Shown here one piece after another: positions 17,984-27,252 of a DNA stretch of 50,583 bases. Location of the stretch: positions 99,209 through 149,791 of the forward strand of contig JAENYU010000004.1 of NCBI GenBank assembly GCA_016841625.1, written 5' to 3'. Position 1 is the first letter of the stretch, and every line of letters starts with the position of its first letter. Below the pieces are notes generated by a model. That model did not search any database, was not told the DNA's origin, and saw only the letters and a list, made by a program, of their open reading frames with translations. The position numbers and the translations under genes are program-made. This DNA comes from Methanobacteriota archaeon (GTDB lineage: Archaea; Halobacteriota; Methanosarcinia; Methanosarcinales; Methanosarcinaceae).

Positions 17984-19822
17984 TTATTTGTGAAGTATGT
18001 CCGCGGTGATCTTGGCAGCATCTCCTTCTCCGATCACGGTTACGATATCTTCATATTCAAGCACAAGGCTCCCGTGGGCGATGATGGAATCACTGCCCCG
18101 CTGCACCATAACCAGAAGGCTCTTTTCAGGGAAATGGATATCCTTGATGGCTTTCCCGACTACTTTCGGGTTTGTGACCTTGACTTCCATCATGTCCCCT
18201 TCGCCCCCTACCTCGCACATGGAGAAGAGGTGAGGCCTTCCGATCATGTTGTCAAGCACAACTGCCGTAGTCGTGGCCGGGCTCATGGCGCGGATGCCCA
18301 GATCCCAGAAAGCCTGCAGGTTTTCGATCTCGTTTACCCTGGCTACGAGCTGGTCGCCCCCGAATCCGAAAGAAGCTTTTGCGATCTGGCAGAAGAGAAG
18401 GTTCGTGTTGTCCTTATTGGTTGTTGCAACCACATATTTGGCATTTTCTATTCCTGCCTTTTTCAGGACATTTACATCCCCGGCGTCACCCTGGACGATC
18501 CGGATCCCGAGTTCCATGCATTTCTTGCAGTTATCCTCGGAAATATCTACCACAACAACATTTTCTCCTCTTCTGTCAAAGCGTTCGGCAAGAATCCTGC
18601 CTACCTTTCCTCCACCAATAATAAGGATTTCCATAGGGATTACCTCCAGCATCTCTGCCACTCTTTTTGACAGGCTGCCACTCATGAAGACCGTAATGAT
18701 AACCGTGAGGAAGACCAGTCCCACGAGGGTCTGCCCTCCGGGAATGCCCATCGAATCAAGCTTGATTGCAAAATAAGTTGCAACCGAAGTGGGTACAACG
18801 CCCCTGGGCCCAACGAAGGAAATGAAAAGTTTCTCATTCGTGGCGATCCGCGAGTTCCACATCGAAACAAAGACCGCCACCGGGCGGATAAGAAACACAA
18901 GAAGCAGTACAAGGGCTATTCCGTTTACCCCTATCCTCTGGATATCCTCGAATTTAAGCATTGCCGCAAGCAGGATGAAGAGCAGGGAGAGCATCACAAT
19001 CACAATGTCGCTCTTGAATTCCTTGATAGTCTCCTTGTAAGGGAACTCCGAAGTCCCAAGGATGATCCCGAAGACAGCTACCGCCAGAATCCCTGACTCG
19101 TTGCCCAGGTATTCGGAAAGGACGAAGCAGGCAAACACTGCGGTCAGGGAAACCAGCCTTGCGGTCTGTTTGCTGATCACCGTCCCTCGGGTAAAGAACC
19201 AGCGGAGGGCAAACCCGCTGAAAGAACCAAGGGCAATTCCTATTCCCAGCCTGTAAAGGATAAAGACCACCGCATCCGTCCCGGAAAGTTCTGCTGCGAC
19301 CCATTCGAAGACCATGGCTGCAAGGATCACACTGGCAGCGTCATTCAAGACTCCCTCAAGTTCCAGGATCTTGCCGAGCTTGTGGCTGATCTGGATATTC
19401 CTTACAATGGGAGTGATAACTGTCGGCCCTGTTGCCGTGACGAGGGCTCCGAAAAGGGCGGCGAGTTCGAGAGGGATCCCTATCAGGAGACTGGTCAGAA
19501 CCGTGGTTCCCAGGAAGGTCACAAGGACCCCGATTGTTGTCAGCTTCAGGACGCTTTCCTGAACCATCCTGATATGCTTCAGGTCAATGTGAAGCCCTCC
19601 GTCAAAAACAATCACAGCTACCGAGATTGCCACGATAGCACTGAGTCCATCGATGTAGACGGCGGGATCCAGCAGGTTCAGGACTTCGGGCCCTACGATG
19701 ATTCCTTCGATCAACAGGAAAATGATAAAAGGAATCCGGAAATAGCGGCTGAGAGCCTGTGCTACAAGGGACATAACAAGCACTGCAACCACTAGCCCAA
19801 GTAGAAGTATCGGATCAACCAT
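17984..19822 (-). CDS. Cation:proton antiporter with RCK (TrkA-N/TrkA-C) domain
   Basis: The protein from ATG 19822 is 612 residues. About a dozen hydrophobic segments (residues 1-390) form a CPA-type exchanger with FDGGLHIDL and the conserved ATGPTVITPIVRN. In the latter, ATGPT replaces the ATDP found in many NhaP proteins. Next is a Rossmann RCK domain starting EILIIGGGKVGRILAERFDRR (about residue 395) with VVVDISEDN and VVATTNKDNTNLLF, and a TrkA-C domain to the end. RCK domains sense nucleotides or ions and gate transport. Na+ or K+ exchange for H+ at the cell membrane is inferred. AGGGAA precedes ATG 19822; TTG 19837 is an upstream alternative. Confidence 0.9.
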   Translation of the reverse strand: MVDPILLLGLVVAVLVMSLVAQALSRYFRIPFIIFLLIEGIIVGPEVLNLLDPAVYIDGLSAIVAISVAVIVFDGGLHIDLKHIRMVQESVLKLTTIGVLVTFLGTTVLTSLLIGIPLELAALFGALVTATGPTVITPIVRNIQISHKLGKILELEGVLNDAASVILAAMVFEWVAAELSGTDAVVFILYRLGIGIALGSFSGFALRWFFTRGTVISKQTARLVSLTAVFACFVLSEYLGNESGILAVAVFGIILGTSEFPYKETIKEFKSDIVIVMLSLLFILLAAMLKFEDIQRIGVNGIALVLLLVFLIRPVAVFVSMWNSRIATNEKLFISFVGPRGVVPTSVATYFAIKLDSMGIPGGQTLVGLVFLTVIITVFMSGSLSKRVAEMLEVIPMEILIIGGGKVGRILAERFDRRGENVVVVDISEDNCKKCMELGIRIVQGDAGDVNVLKKAGIENAKYVVATTNKDNTNLLFCQIAKASFGFGGDQLVARVNEIENLQAFWDLGIRAMSPATTTAVVLDNMIGRPHLFSMCEVGGEGDMMEVKVTNPKVVGKAIKDIHFPEKSLLVMVQRGSDSIIAHGSLVLEYEDIVTVIGEGDAAKITADILHK

Positions 19823-20253
19823 GAGATTCCCTGTCAATGATGCGTTCTCTTATTAAAAATATCTAGTAGATGTCCAAGATAAATTGAACGGTAAGATATG
19901 CCGGGGTGTTTTTGCCAAAAAAGCACAAAAATGCTTAGTAATGTATACATAATCATACAATTTTTATATAAATTTGACTCCTGATTATTAACCCCCTGAG
20001 GACTTACTGTCCGATTACTCGCATTATATATAAATTGCAGCATATAAATGGGACCTATGATTGTTAACCCTCCGGGAACCTGCTGCTCGATTACTTCTAT
20101 CACATATAAATGAGAAAGACAATCCCCGGAAAGGAATAGTTTTTTTACAATACCTGCCAATCTCTTTTCAGGGAAGTATTACCCGGAAATTCCCAATTTG
20201 AACGCTTGTTACTTGAAATCCGGTTACAAAAACCTGTCTTTGGAGTGGAAGGA
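19823..20253. other. Divergent spacer between antiporter and DUF427 genes
   Basis: The spacer has no gene. Most of it is occupied by the tandem promoter-like repeat described separately at 19962-20112. Confidence 0.5.
19962..20112. repeat. 76-bp tandem repeat carrying TATA boxes
   Basis: Two units start at 19983 and 20059. In an ungapped 53-base comparison 39 positions match. Each contains GATTRTTAACCC, a central CGATTACT and ends in ATATAAAT. A further ATATAAAT with the same flank precedes the first unit (near 19966). The TATA-like boxes point to a multiplied plus-strand promoter for the gene at 20254. Confidence 0.65.
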
Positions 20254-20538
20254 ATGGCAAAAGCAACATGGAAAGGAAAAGTACTCGCAGAGAGCGATGA
20301 ACCTAAAATCATCGAAGGAAACCTCTATTTCCCACCCGAATCCGTAAACAGGGAATATTTTAAGGAAAGCAACACCCACACTACCTGCCCCTGGAAAGGG
20401 AAAGCAAACTATTATGACGTGGTTGTGGAAGGAGAGGTCAACAAAGACGCTGCCTGGGATTATCCGGACCCAAAACCTGCGGCAAAGGAAATTAAAAATC
20501 ACATGGCTTTCTGGAAGGGTGTGGAACTAGAAGCATAA
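20254..20538 (+). CDS. DUF427 protein
   Basis: The 94-residue protein starts MAKATWKGKVLAESDEPKII and contains YFPPESVNREYFKES, TTCPWKGKANYYDV, AAWDYPDPKPAAKEIKNH and AFWKGVEL. These are the hallmarks of the DUF427 family of small beta-rich proteins of unknown biochemical role. GGAAGGA directly before ATG 20254 decides the start over ATG 20206. It sits behind the 76-bp repeat and stands alone. Confidence 0.92.
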   Translation: MAKATWKGKVLAESDEPKIIEGNLYFPPESVNREYFKESNTHTTCPWKGKANYYDVVVEGEVNKDAAWDYPDPKPAAKEIKNHMAFWKGVELEA

Positions 20539-20725
20539 GCTGCTGAGACACAAAAGAATAGGCGAAAAATTATTCTGAAAAGACTACCCGATCAAAAGAC
20601 CATTCAATATAAAGATATGAAAACCGGAAAAACAAATTTAAAAAAGAAATCTCATTTGTAAATATCATTCTATTGGTCATAGGTTAAGGAATTTAAGCTA
20701 CTTAATTGACCAATGAATATCATTT

Positions 20726-21346
20726 TTAAATATCATTTTTAAGGTATTCCGGGGTTAACCGGCGTTCCAGCACCGAGAAGGAGAAGTCAAGGAAAAGGGC
20801 AATGCCTATGACCGGAAGGGTTCCTGCCAGGATTTTTGCGGTATTGAAGTTGGTAAGCCCTTCGAAAATCATTGACCCGAGCCCCCCACCTCCTATAAGA
20901 GCTGTAAGCACGGCTATGCTGTTTGCAAGGATGGCGGCAAACTTGATCCCTGCAAATATGGCAGGATAGGCATTGGGCAGCCGAACATTGCGGATGATCT
21001 GGAATTCCGTCAGTCCTATCCCTTTGGCAGAATCAATTAGAGCAGGGTCCACGTTGAAAAGTCCTATGTAAGTGTTCTTAACAATCGGGAGCAGGACCCT
21101 CAGCATAATGGCAATGACTGCCGGGGTAAATCCGATCCCGATAAGAGGGACTACCACTGCTACCACCGCAAAACTCGGGACTGCCTGAACGAGGTTTGAA
21201 AACTTCATGACCATTGATGCCAGCCTCTCACTGTACAATGAGAGAAGGACCAGAGGGACAGCAACAATAATTCCTGCAAGGAGTGCCGTATAAGCCAGGA
21301 AAAAATGTTCAAGGGTGGCTTCCAGGATTTCCGCGCTTATGACCAT
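20726..21346 (-). CDS. Osmoprotectant ABC transporter, permease (OpuC type)
   Basis: The 206-residue membrane protein has five to six hydrophobic segments and the cytoplasmic coupling loop LIDSAKGIGLTEFQIIRNVR followed by LPNAYPAIFAGIKFAAI, typical of OpuBB/OpuCD-like permeases. It is the second of two permeases and overlaps the first by 10 bp. With the ATPase and binding protein it forms an importer of glycine betaine, choline or similar compatible solutes; the exact ligand is not readable. It ends the minus-strand operon. Confidence 0.9.
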   Translation of the reverse strand: MVISAEILEATLEHFFLAYTALLAGIIVAVPLVLLSLYSERLASMVMKFSNLVQAVPSFAVVAVVVPLIGIGFTPAVIAIMLRVLLPIVKNTYIGLFNVDPALIDSAKGIGLTEFQIIRNVRLPNAYPAIFAGIKFAAILANSIAVLTALIGGGGLGSMIFEGLTNFNTAKILAGTLPVIGIALFLDFSFSVLERRLTPEYLKNDI

Positions 21347-21969
21347 GTCCCGTACCTCACCTTTAACCTGTTTTCAATAACACCGGCTCCTCCGTCAAGG
21401 ATTACCGCCAGCAGCCCGACCCAGGCTCCTGTGACCAGGATTGTCCCCATGTCATAGAGCTGTATCCCGTTCTGGAGAGCTGCCCCAAGGCCCCCTGCGG
21501 CGATCAGGCCCCCAAGGGTCACGACTCCCATGGTGAATACAACGGCGATCCGGATTCCCCCTGCAATCAGGGGGAGAGCCAGGGGAAAACGCACCCTCAT
21601 GAGAACTTCCCCGGGGGAAAGCCCCAGGGCTTCGCCGATCTCTACGTATTCCCTGGGCACGTTTGCCAGGCCCGTATACGTATTTCTGGCTATGGGCAGG
21701 ATGGAATAGAGGATTGAGGCAGCAACCGTGGGTCCTGTACCGATCCCGAAAATAGGGAGCAGGAGTACCAGGAGCGCAACATCGGGAATAGTTTCCACAA
21801 CGTTCAGGCCGTTCAGGACCGGGTCTGCAAGTTTCGGGTTTCGGTAAATAAGAACTCCTACAGCTATACCTACCAGGATGGAGACAGAAAGCGCAATTGT
21901 GAACATGTATAGGTGCTCAAGGGTGCGGAGCGAGAGGAGCTGGGAATTCCAGACCCTCTGGATTTCCAT
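21337..21969 (-). CDS. Osmoprotectant ABC transporter, permease (OpuC type)
   Basis: The 210-residue membrane protein has the coupling loop YVEIGEALGLSPGEVLMRVR followed by FPLALPLIAGGIRIAVV. It is related to its neighbour but clearly diverged, as is usual for the heterodimeric permeases of the OpuB/OpuC type. It is transcribed ahead of the second permease, which overlaps its 3' end by 10 bp. Confidence 0.9.
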   Translation of the reverse strand: MEIQRVWNSQLLSLRTLEHLYMFTIALSVSILVGIAVGVLIYRNPKLADPVLNGLNVVETIPDVALLVLLLPIFGIGTGPTVAASILYSILPIARNTYTGLANVPREYVEIGEALGLSPGEVLMRVRFPLALPLIAGGIRIAVVFTMGVVTLGGLIAAGGLGAALQNGIQLYDMGTILVTGAWVGLLAVILDGGAGVIENRLKVRYGTWS

Positions 21970-22043
21970 TAAAACTTCATTTATAGTCGGAATTTCACTC
22001 AGGTAACCACCATTCCATAGCCGGCCTCAAGTTTAAATCACCC

Positions 22044-22108
22044 CTTAGATCAGACTCTTAGATCAGACTCTTAGATCAGACCATTAGATCGGACTATTAG
22101 ATCAGACC
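22044..22108. repeat. 13-bp tandem repeat, five copies
   Basis: The unit CTTAGATCAGACT is repeated at 22044, 22057, 22070, 22083 and 22096 with one or two changes. The last unit includes the stop codon and last codons of the ATPase gene (Gly-Leu-Ile-stop), so the array appears to have grown out of the gene's 3' end. Confidence 0.85.
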
Positions 22109-23224
22109 CTGTAGAACCCTGTCGGAAAAAAGAAGACCTGCCGGCATTCCCTCCTCCAGGACCAGCGCCATGGACTCCCCTTCCTCTTTGAGCTGCGTCA
22201 GACCTTCGAAAAGTGAAGCATCCGCCGGAAATACAAGGAGGGGCTTTGAGATTTCGTTCAGGTTTTTCCCGGTCTTTCCGGCCTTCAGGACTTCATTTAG
22301 GGAAATTCTCCCCGCAGCCCCGGATTCCTTAAATACTAGAGCGACTTCAAGCCCGCCATCTACCATTTTTTGAAGGGCAATTTCGGCAGGCAGACTTCCT
22401 TCCAGGAAATATCCGGGATCAAGGGGCTGCATCATATCCCTTACCTTCAACACTTCCATGTGCCTGTATTTGCGCTTCGAGTCAACAATTTCAGAGACAA
22501 GCTCACTTGAAGGCTCAAAGATCAGTTCTTCGGGAGTCCCCAGCTGGACGAGAGAAGCATTATCCATTATGGCAACCCGGTCTCCCAGTTTGAAAGCTTC
22601 ATTGACGTCATGGGTAACGAAAACGATAGTCTTCCCGAGTTCCTTTTTTATTTTGCAGAACTCGTCCTGGAGCTGTGTCCTGAGAAGGGGGTCAAGCGCC
22701 CCGAAAGGTTCGTCCATAAGGAGCAACGGAGGGTCCATGGCAAGAGCCCTTGCAAGCCCGATCCTCTGCTGCTGCCCCCCGCTCAACTGGTGAGGATAGC
22801 GGTCCATGAAACTTTCAGGAGGCAGGGATACGAAATTCAGAAGTTCGGTTACCCTTTCCCGGATTTTGGCTTCATCCCACCCTTCCAGTTTCAGGATGAG
22901 CCCGATGTTTTCCGAGACTTTCAGGTGTGGGAGTAGCCCGATGTTCTGGATCACATACCCGATGCTCCGCCTGAGCCGTACCGGGTCAAAGTCCTCCACA
23001 TCCGCCCCGTTTATGGACACCCTCCCGGAATCGGGGTCTATCAGACGGTTGATCATCCGAAGAGTAGTGGTTTTCCCGGAACCGCTGCGCCCTATGAGGA
23101 TCATGAGTTCCCCCCCCCGCACCTCAAGATCCAGGTCCCTGACGGCAAAACGGTCCCCGTACCTCTTCGTTACTTTTTCGAGCCTGATGGACTCGATTCG
23201 GTTAAAAAGTTTTTTGAACTTCAT
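22097..23224 (-). CDS. Osmoprotectant ABC transporter, ATP-binding protein with CBS region
   Basis: The 375-residue protein has Walker A GRSGSGKT (residues 45-52), the Q-loop, the signature LSGGQQQRIGLARAL, Walker B LLLMDEPFGALDP and the H-loop VFVTHDVNEAF. The C-terminal 115 residues (from about 262) form a degenerate CBS pair (VRDMMQPLDPGYFLEGSL, ALVFKESGAAGRISLNEVLK). In OpuA and OpuC relatives this region senses ionic strength. It powers import of compatible solutes. Both the upstream spacer and the 3' end hold tandem repeats. Confidence 0.93.
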   Translation of the reverse strand: MKFKKLFNRIESIRLEKVTKRYGDRFAVRDLDLEVRGGELMILIGRSGSGKTTTLRMINRLIDPDSGRVSINGADVEDFDPVRLRRSIGYVIQNIGLLPHLKVSENIGLILKLEGWDEAKIRERVTELLNFVSLPPESFMDRYPHQLSGGQQQRIGLARALAMDPPLLLMDEPFGALDPLLRTQLQDEFCKIKKELGKTIVFVTHDVNEAFKLGDRVAIMDNASLVQLGTPEELIFEPSSELVSEIVDSKRKYRHMEVLKVRDMMQPLDPGYFLEGSLPAEIALQKMVDGGLEVALVFKESGAAGRISLNEVLKAGKTGKNLNEISKPLLVFPADASLFEGLTQLKEEGESMALVLEEGMPAGLLFSDRVLQGLI

Positions 23225-23541
23225 GAATTACAATGAAACTTTGCAGAGATTCTGAAAACGATGCCTGAACCCGATGCTGGAGCCAGGAGAGCGTTTTACC
23301 TGATAGAGTGTTTAACCCGATAGAACACTTATCCTGACAGAGTGATTACCTGAAAAAGTGTTTACCTGATAGAGAGTAACCCGCTAGAACGCATAACCTT
23401 AAAGAAATCCAGAATCAAGCAGGAGTTTGGAACAATCCGGGATGAAAAAAATCCCCGGACATCCAGAACCCCAACAGAGTATCAGAATCATCAAGAGTCC
23501 TGAAAATCCTCCATATTACCTTATAGGCAAGAAATTCGGAA
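23225..23541. repeat. Intra-operon spacer with degenerate 16-17-bp tandem repeat
   Basis: Between the binding-protein and ATPase genes, 23296-23398 consists of about six copies of a 16-17-bp unit like TTACCTGATAGAGTGT, alternating with TAACCCGATAGAACAC. The rest holds no gene. Confidence 0.7.
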
Positions 23542-24531
23542 TCAGCCCGATATCAGGCCTTCTTCCACCAGGAAGTCCCGGGCAATGTCCCTGGCTTCCC
23601 GTTTTTCGATGTCGTACTCCCCGTTAAGCTGCCGCATGGTGTCCGAATCTATCCTGCCATCGAGTTCTGCAAGGATCGCCATGACCTCGGGGTTCTCCCC
23701 CTCAAACTCGGCCGAAACCAGCACGACCGCATCGTAAGGAGGCAGGGCGTTCTTATCGTCCTCAAGCACCTTCAGCTCGTAAAGGTCGTTTCGGGTGTCC
23801 GTGGTGTAGGCACTTATGGCATCCACTTCTTCATTCTTGATGGCTTCGTACATTATACCCGGAACCATGGGATTGTATTTCTTGAACGTGAACCCGTATA
23901 TCCGGTCGATCTGGGGTAGCCCGTCTTCCCGCGTGGCAAATTCGGGATCAGTCCCAATTTCCATATCAGGGGCATAGGATGCAAGGTCACTGATCGTGGA
24001 AACCTCGTTGCTTTCCGCCCATCCTCCATCCACGGCAATGGCATAGGCGTTCTCAAAGCCCAGGCTGGCAGCAATTACAATTCCGTCCATCTCAAGGAGT
24101 CCCTGCTCGGATTCCTCGTATACGACCTCAGGGTCCCATTTCTCAAGGGGAGGTTTTTTCAGGATCTGGCTGTAGATTGTCCCCGTGTAATCCACGTAAG
24201 AATGGATGTCCCCTTTTTTCAGGGCTTCGTAATTTACAAGCGTGCCCCCGAGGTTCTCTTTCACATCGGTATTGTACCCGCGATCTTCGAGCAAAAGCGA
24301 AATCATGTGCGCTGTTATGTAGGATTCCTGGAACAGTTTGGTTCCGATTACGATGGTTTCGGAAGTTACCGGGGCAAGCTCGTCATCAGTTTCACCTTCA
24401 ACCCCATCTCCAGGCCCAGCTTCAACCTCGCCTTCAATTTCTCCTTCCTGCTCATCCGCACTATTATCCGCACAGCCACTGGCCAGAAGAGAGGCAATGA
24501 GCATAAAAACTACCAGAATATTCAATTTCAT
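23542..24531 (-). CDS. Osmoprotectant ABC transporter, substrate-binding lipoprotein
   Basis: The 329-residue protein from ATG 24531 has a lipoprotein signal (MKLNILVVFMLIASLLASGC, Cys20) and an acidic linker rich in Glu/Gly/Asp. The binding domain begins TIVIGTKLFQESYITAHMIS and contains GGTLVNYEALKKGDIHSYVD and YTGTIYSQI, the OpuC/OsmF type that closes on quaternary amines. It is the first gene of the importer operon. The longer frame from 24678 is excluded by the signal peptide. Confidence 0.92.
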   Translation of the reverse strand: MKLNILVVFMLIASLLASGCADNSADEQEGEIEGEVEAGPGDGVEGETDDELAPVTSETIVIGTKLFQESYITAHMISLLLEDRGYNTDVKENLGGTLVNYEALKKGDIHSYVDYTGTIYSQILKKPPLEKWDPEVVYEESEQGLLEMDGIVIAASLGFENAYAIAVDGGWAESNEVSTISDLASYAPDMEIGTDPEFATREDGLPQIDRIYGFTFKKYNPMVPGIMYEAIKNEEVDAISAYTTDTRNDLYELKVLEDDKNALPPYDAVVLVSAEFEGENPEVMAILAELDGRIDSDTMRQLNGEYDIEKREARDIARDFLVEEGLISG

Positions 24532-24830
24532 CCGAATCTTTATAAAAATCCCCCCATACAATATGATTAAGATCAAGCTCTTAACCGAGTAAAATCGATC
24601 CCTTAGGATTGAAATTAATCCCCCATAACGATTAAAATCAACCTCCGAACTGATTGAAATCAGGCTTCTAACAAACATTCTTTTTTATCTAATTATAACT
24701 TTGTATGGGATACTCAAATGCGTAAAAACAGAACCCCAACACTACATAATTATTAAGGGGCAAGTCAAACCGGTCGAGCTGGAAACTCAAGGCGTTTGAG
24801 TTATATTCCTTGTCGCTGTTAAGGGGTGCC
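24532..24830. other. Divergent promoter region with about 22-bp degenerate repeat
   Basis: 24562-24672 holds about five degenerate copies of a 20-24-bp unit built around GATTGAAATCAACCC. They lie in the leader of the importer operon. AGTTATAATTAG on the minus strand (complement of 24690-24702) is a possible TATA box upstream of them. Confidence 0.5.
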
Positions 24831-25778
24831 ATGGATTTACTTTCGATCTTTCTTTTCCTGTTGAGCCTTGCGATGATCAGCAAGGGCTCGGACTGGTTCA
24901 TAGAATCGGCCGTTGCAATCTCAAATAAAAGCGGGATCCCAAAAATGATCATAGGGGCTACCATCGTAAGCTTTGCGACCACGGCCCCCGAATTTGCCGT
25001 ATCCGCAACTGCAGCGTATATCGGGCATACCGACATGACGATAGGCAATGCAGTAGGTTCTGCAATCTGCAATACGGGCCTTGTTCTGGGCTCGATCATA
25101 GTCGTAAAGGCAATCCCGGTCCGGGACCACACATTTCCAATAAAAGGCGGCCTGATGCTCCTCTCAGGAATCGTCCTGATCCTTTTGAGCCTTGACGGGG
25201 AAATTTCCGGGCCTGACGGGCTGATCCTCCTTCTGGTCTTTTTCGCGTTCCTCTATCACGCCTCGAAGACCCAGTACAAAATCTTCGGAAAGGAAAGAGC
25301 AGGGGCAGGAAAGGTAAAAATCAAGGAAATGCAAAAGGACATTGCCCTCTTCATTATAGGAGCTCTCTCGGTTGTTATAGGGAGCAGAATCCTGGTCGAT
25401 TCGGGAATAAAAATCGCGGAATGGCTGGGCGTCCCGGAAGTGATCATAGCCCTGACAATGGTTGCAGTAGGAACCTCCCTTCCCGAACTTGCAACGGCAA
25501 TCGCGTCCCTTAAGAAGGGCCACCAGGACCTCTCCATCGGAAACATACTGGGGGCAAACACCATGGATATCGCCATGATCCTCGGGGCCTCATCCCAGAT
25601 CCGGATGCTTCCGGTTTCTGACCAGTTAGCAGGGTATGATTTTCCCTTCATGCTCGTAATCATGCTCGCCCTTATCATCTTCGGGTTAACTGGCAAAAAG
25701 CTGGAAAGATGGGAGGGCGCCCTTATCCTGGGAGCTTATCTTGTGTATGTGGCAGGGCTCTTTATCTGGTACGGCTGA
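24831..25778 (+). CDS. CaCA-family Ca2+/Na+ exchanger (YrbG-like)
   Basis: The 315-residue membrane protein has about ten hydrophobic segments and the two inverted alpha-repeats of the CaCA superfamily: GATIVSFATTAPEFAVS near residue 43 and ALTMVAVGTSLPELATA near residue 215, with the ion-binding acidic residues in APE and LPE. A charged cytoplasmic loop (about 145-170) divides the halves. It exchanges Ca2+ or another cation for Na+ or H+ across the membrane. AAGGGGTG before ATG 24831 decides the start over ATG 24810. Confidence 0.92.
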   Translation: MDLLSIFLFLLSLAMISKGSDWFIESAVAISNKSGIPKMIIGATIVSFATTAPEFAVSATAAYIGHTDMTIGNAVGSAICNTGLVLGSIIVVKAIPVRDHTFPIKGGLMLLSGIVLILLSLDGEISGPDGLILLLVFFAFLYHASKTQYKIFGKERAGAGKVKIKEMQKDIALFIIGALSVVIGSRILVDSGIKIAEWLGVPEVIIALTMVAVGTSLPELATAIASLKKGHQDLSIGNILGANTMDIAMILGASSQIRMLPVSDQLAGYDFPFMLVIMLALIIFGLTGKKLERWEGALILGAYLVYVAGLFIWYG

Positions 25779-25835
25779 CATCAACCCTTATGTATCTCCT
25801 GCTACTTTTTTTTCATAAACCCTTTTTCAGAAACT

Positions 25836-25871
25836 CTTACAAAAAACCCCTACAAAAAACCCCTACAAAAT
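25836..25871. repeat. 13-bp tandem repeat
   Basis: CTTACAAAAAACC and CCTACAAAAAACC are followed by CCTACAAAA, giving 2.7 copies in the spacer between the exchanger and glmU genes. Confidence 0.7.
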
Positions 25872-25930
25872 AAAAGAACAGATTCAAAATATTAAATAGA
25901 AACTATATTTCCCCAGAAATTTTAACTATA

Positions 25931-25954
25931 CTCTATATACCGGCAAGTACCGGT
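25931..25954 (+). promoter_or_regulatory. TATA box with overlapping dyad before the glm operon
   Basis: CTCTATATA (25931-25939) is a TATA box 76 bases before the first glm gene. The dyad ACCGG-N6-CCGGT (25939-25954) starts on its last base, where a repressor would block initiation. TACCGG is also a direct repeat there. Confidence 0.45.
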
Positions 25955-26014
25955 CTGGAGGCAACAGGGACTTTTGAAGGCAATGTATAAATTCTAAAAA
26001 AGATTCTTTACATT

Positions 26015-27232
26015 ATGAAAGCCATCATCCTTGCAGCCGGGGAGGGACTGCGCTGCAGGCCTCTTACCCTTACTCGTTCTAAAGTGATGCTTCCGGTAGC
26101 CAACAAGCCTATCCTGGAACATGTCATAACTTCACTAGAAGAAAACGGGGTCAAAGATATCATACTGGTTATCGGATATGAAAAAGAACGCATAATGGAC
26201 TATTTTGAAGACGGGTTGAATTTCGGGGTTAACATAAAATATGTGGAACAAAAAGCCCAGCTAGGGACCGCCCATGCAATCAAACAGGCACAGAATTTAA
26301 TCGGTCCCGATGATACCGAGTTTCTTGTCCTGAACGGGGACAACCTGGTAGAAGCCAGGACTATCGCAAACCTCCTTTCGAACTGCGAAGGGGATGCAAG
26401 CCTCCTAACCGTAAAAATGGAGGAAACCGCGGGCTACGGGGTCGTGCTAACCGAAGGGAAAAAGGTTACGCAAATCCTGGAAAAAAGACCGGGAGACGTA
26501 AGCCGCATCGTAAATACCGGAATCTACGTCTTTACTCCACAGGTTTTCGAGACCATAGAAAAAACTCCCATATCCGAATATGGGGAATATGCCATAACAG
26601 ACACCCTCCAGCTAATGATCGATGAGCGGAAAACGGTTACCGCTGTCCCCACTGATTTCAAATGGCTGGATGCGGTCCACGCCTGGGACCTCCTGAAAGC
26701 AAATTCCATCGTACTGAATGCTGCAACAGAGGTGGAGATGGAAGGAAAGCTGGAAGAAGGCGTGGTTACAAAAGGGAAAGTGTCGGTTGGGAAAAACACG
26801 AGGATAAGGTCAGGCACCTACATAGTGGGCCCTGTTATGATAGGGGATAACTGCGACATCGGGCCAAACGTCGTAATCCTTTCTTCGACAACCATAGGAG
26901 ACAACGTCTCAATCCGACCTTTTACAGAGATCCAGAACAGCATTATAATGAACGACTGCAGGATTTCATCCCACTGCTGTGTTTCGAATTCCATAATAGG
27001 CAGCAATAACACCCTGGGCTCTTACTTCGTTGCGGAAGAAAAGGAAAACCTGGAGATCAACATGAACGGCGTCATACACAATGCCCCGAAACTCGGAACG
27101 ATTGTGGGCGACGACAACAACATCGGATGCAGGGTTCTCATAAAAGCCGGAGTGACGATTGCCGTCGACTGCCAGGTCGAGGCGGGAAAGACCTTATACA
27201 GGCACCTTCCCCGTGGTTCGGTGGTCCTGTGA
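26015..27232 (+). CDS. glmU: GlmU-like sugar-1-phosphate nucleotidylyltransferase with left-handed beta-helix
   Basis: The 405-residue protein has an N-terminal nucleotidyltransferase domain with LAAGEGLRCRPLTLTRSKVM, EQKAQLGTAHAIKQA and the metal-binding LVLNGDNLV. From about residue 245 come hexapeptide repeats of a left-handed beta-helix (GTYIVGPVMIGDNCDIGPNV). In archaea such bifunctional enzymes acetylate glucosamine-1-phosphate and then make UDP-GlcNAc. It differs from the second copy at 30467 mainly in the C-terminal part. One copy may serve another sugar. No strong Shine-Dalgarno precedes ATG. Confidence 0.85.
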   Translation: MKAIILAAGEGLRCRPLTLTRSKVMLPVANKPILEHVITSLEENGVKDIILVIGYEKERIMDYFEDGLNFGVNIKYVEQKAQLGTAHAIKQAQNLIGPDDTEFLVLNGDNLVEARTIANLLSNCEGDASLLTVKMEETAGYGVVLTEGKKVTQILEKRPGDVSRIVNTGIYVFTPQVFETIEKTPISEYGEYAITDTLQLMIDERKTVTAVPTDFKWLDAVHAWDLLKANSIVLNAATEVEMEGKLEEGVVTKGKVSVGKNTRIRSGTYIVGPVMIGDNCDIGPNVVILSSTTIGDNVSIRPFTEIQNSIIMNDCRISSHCCVSNSIIGSNNTLGSYFVAEEKENLEINMNGVIHNAPKLGTIVGDDNNIGCRVLIKAGVTIAVDCQVEAGKTLYRHLPRGSVVL

Positions 27233-27252
27233 GGTCAAAAGGAGGATAAAAA

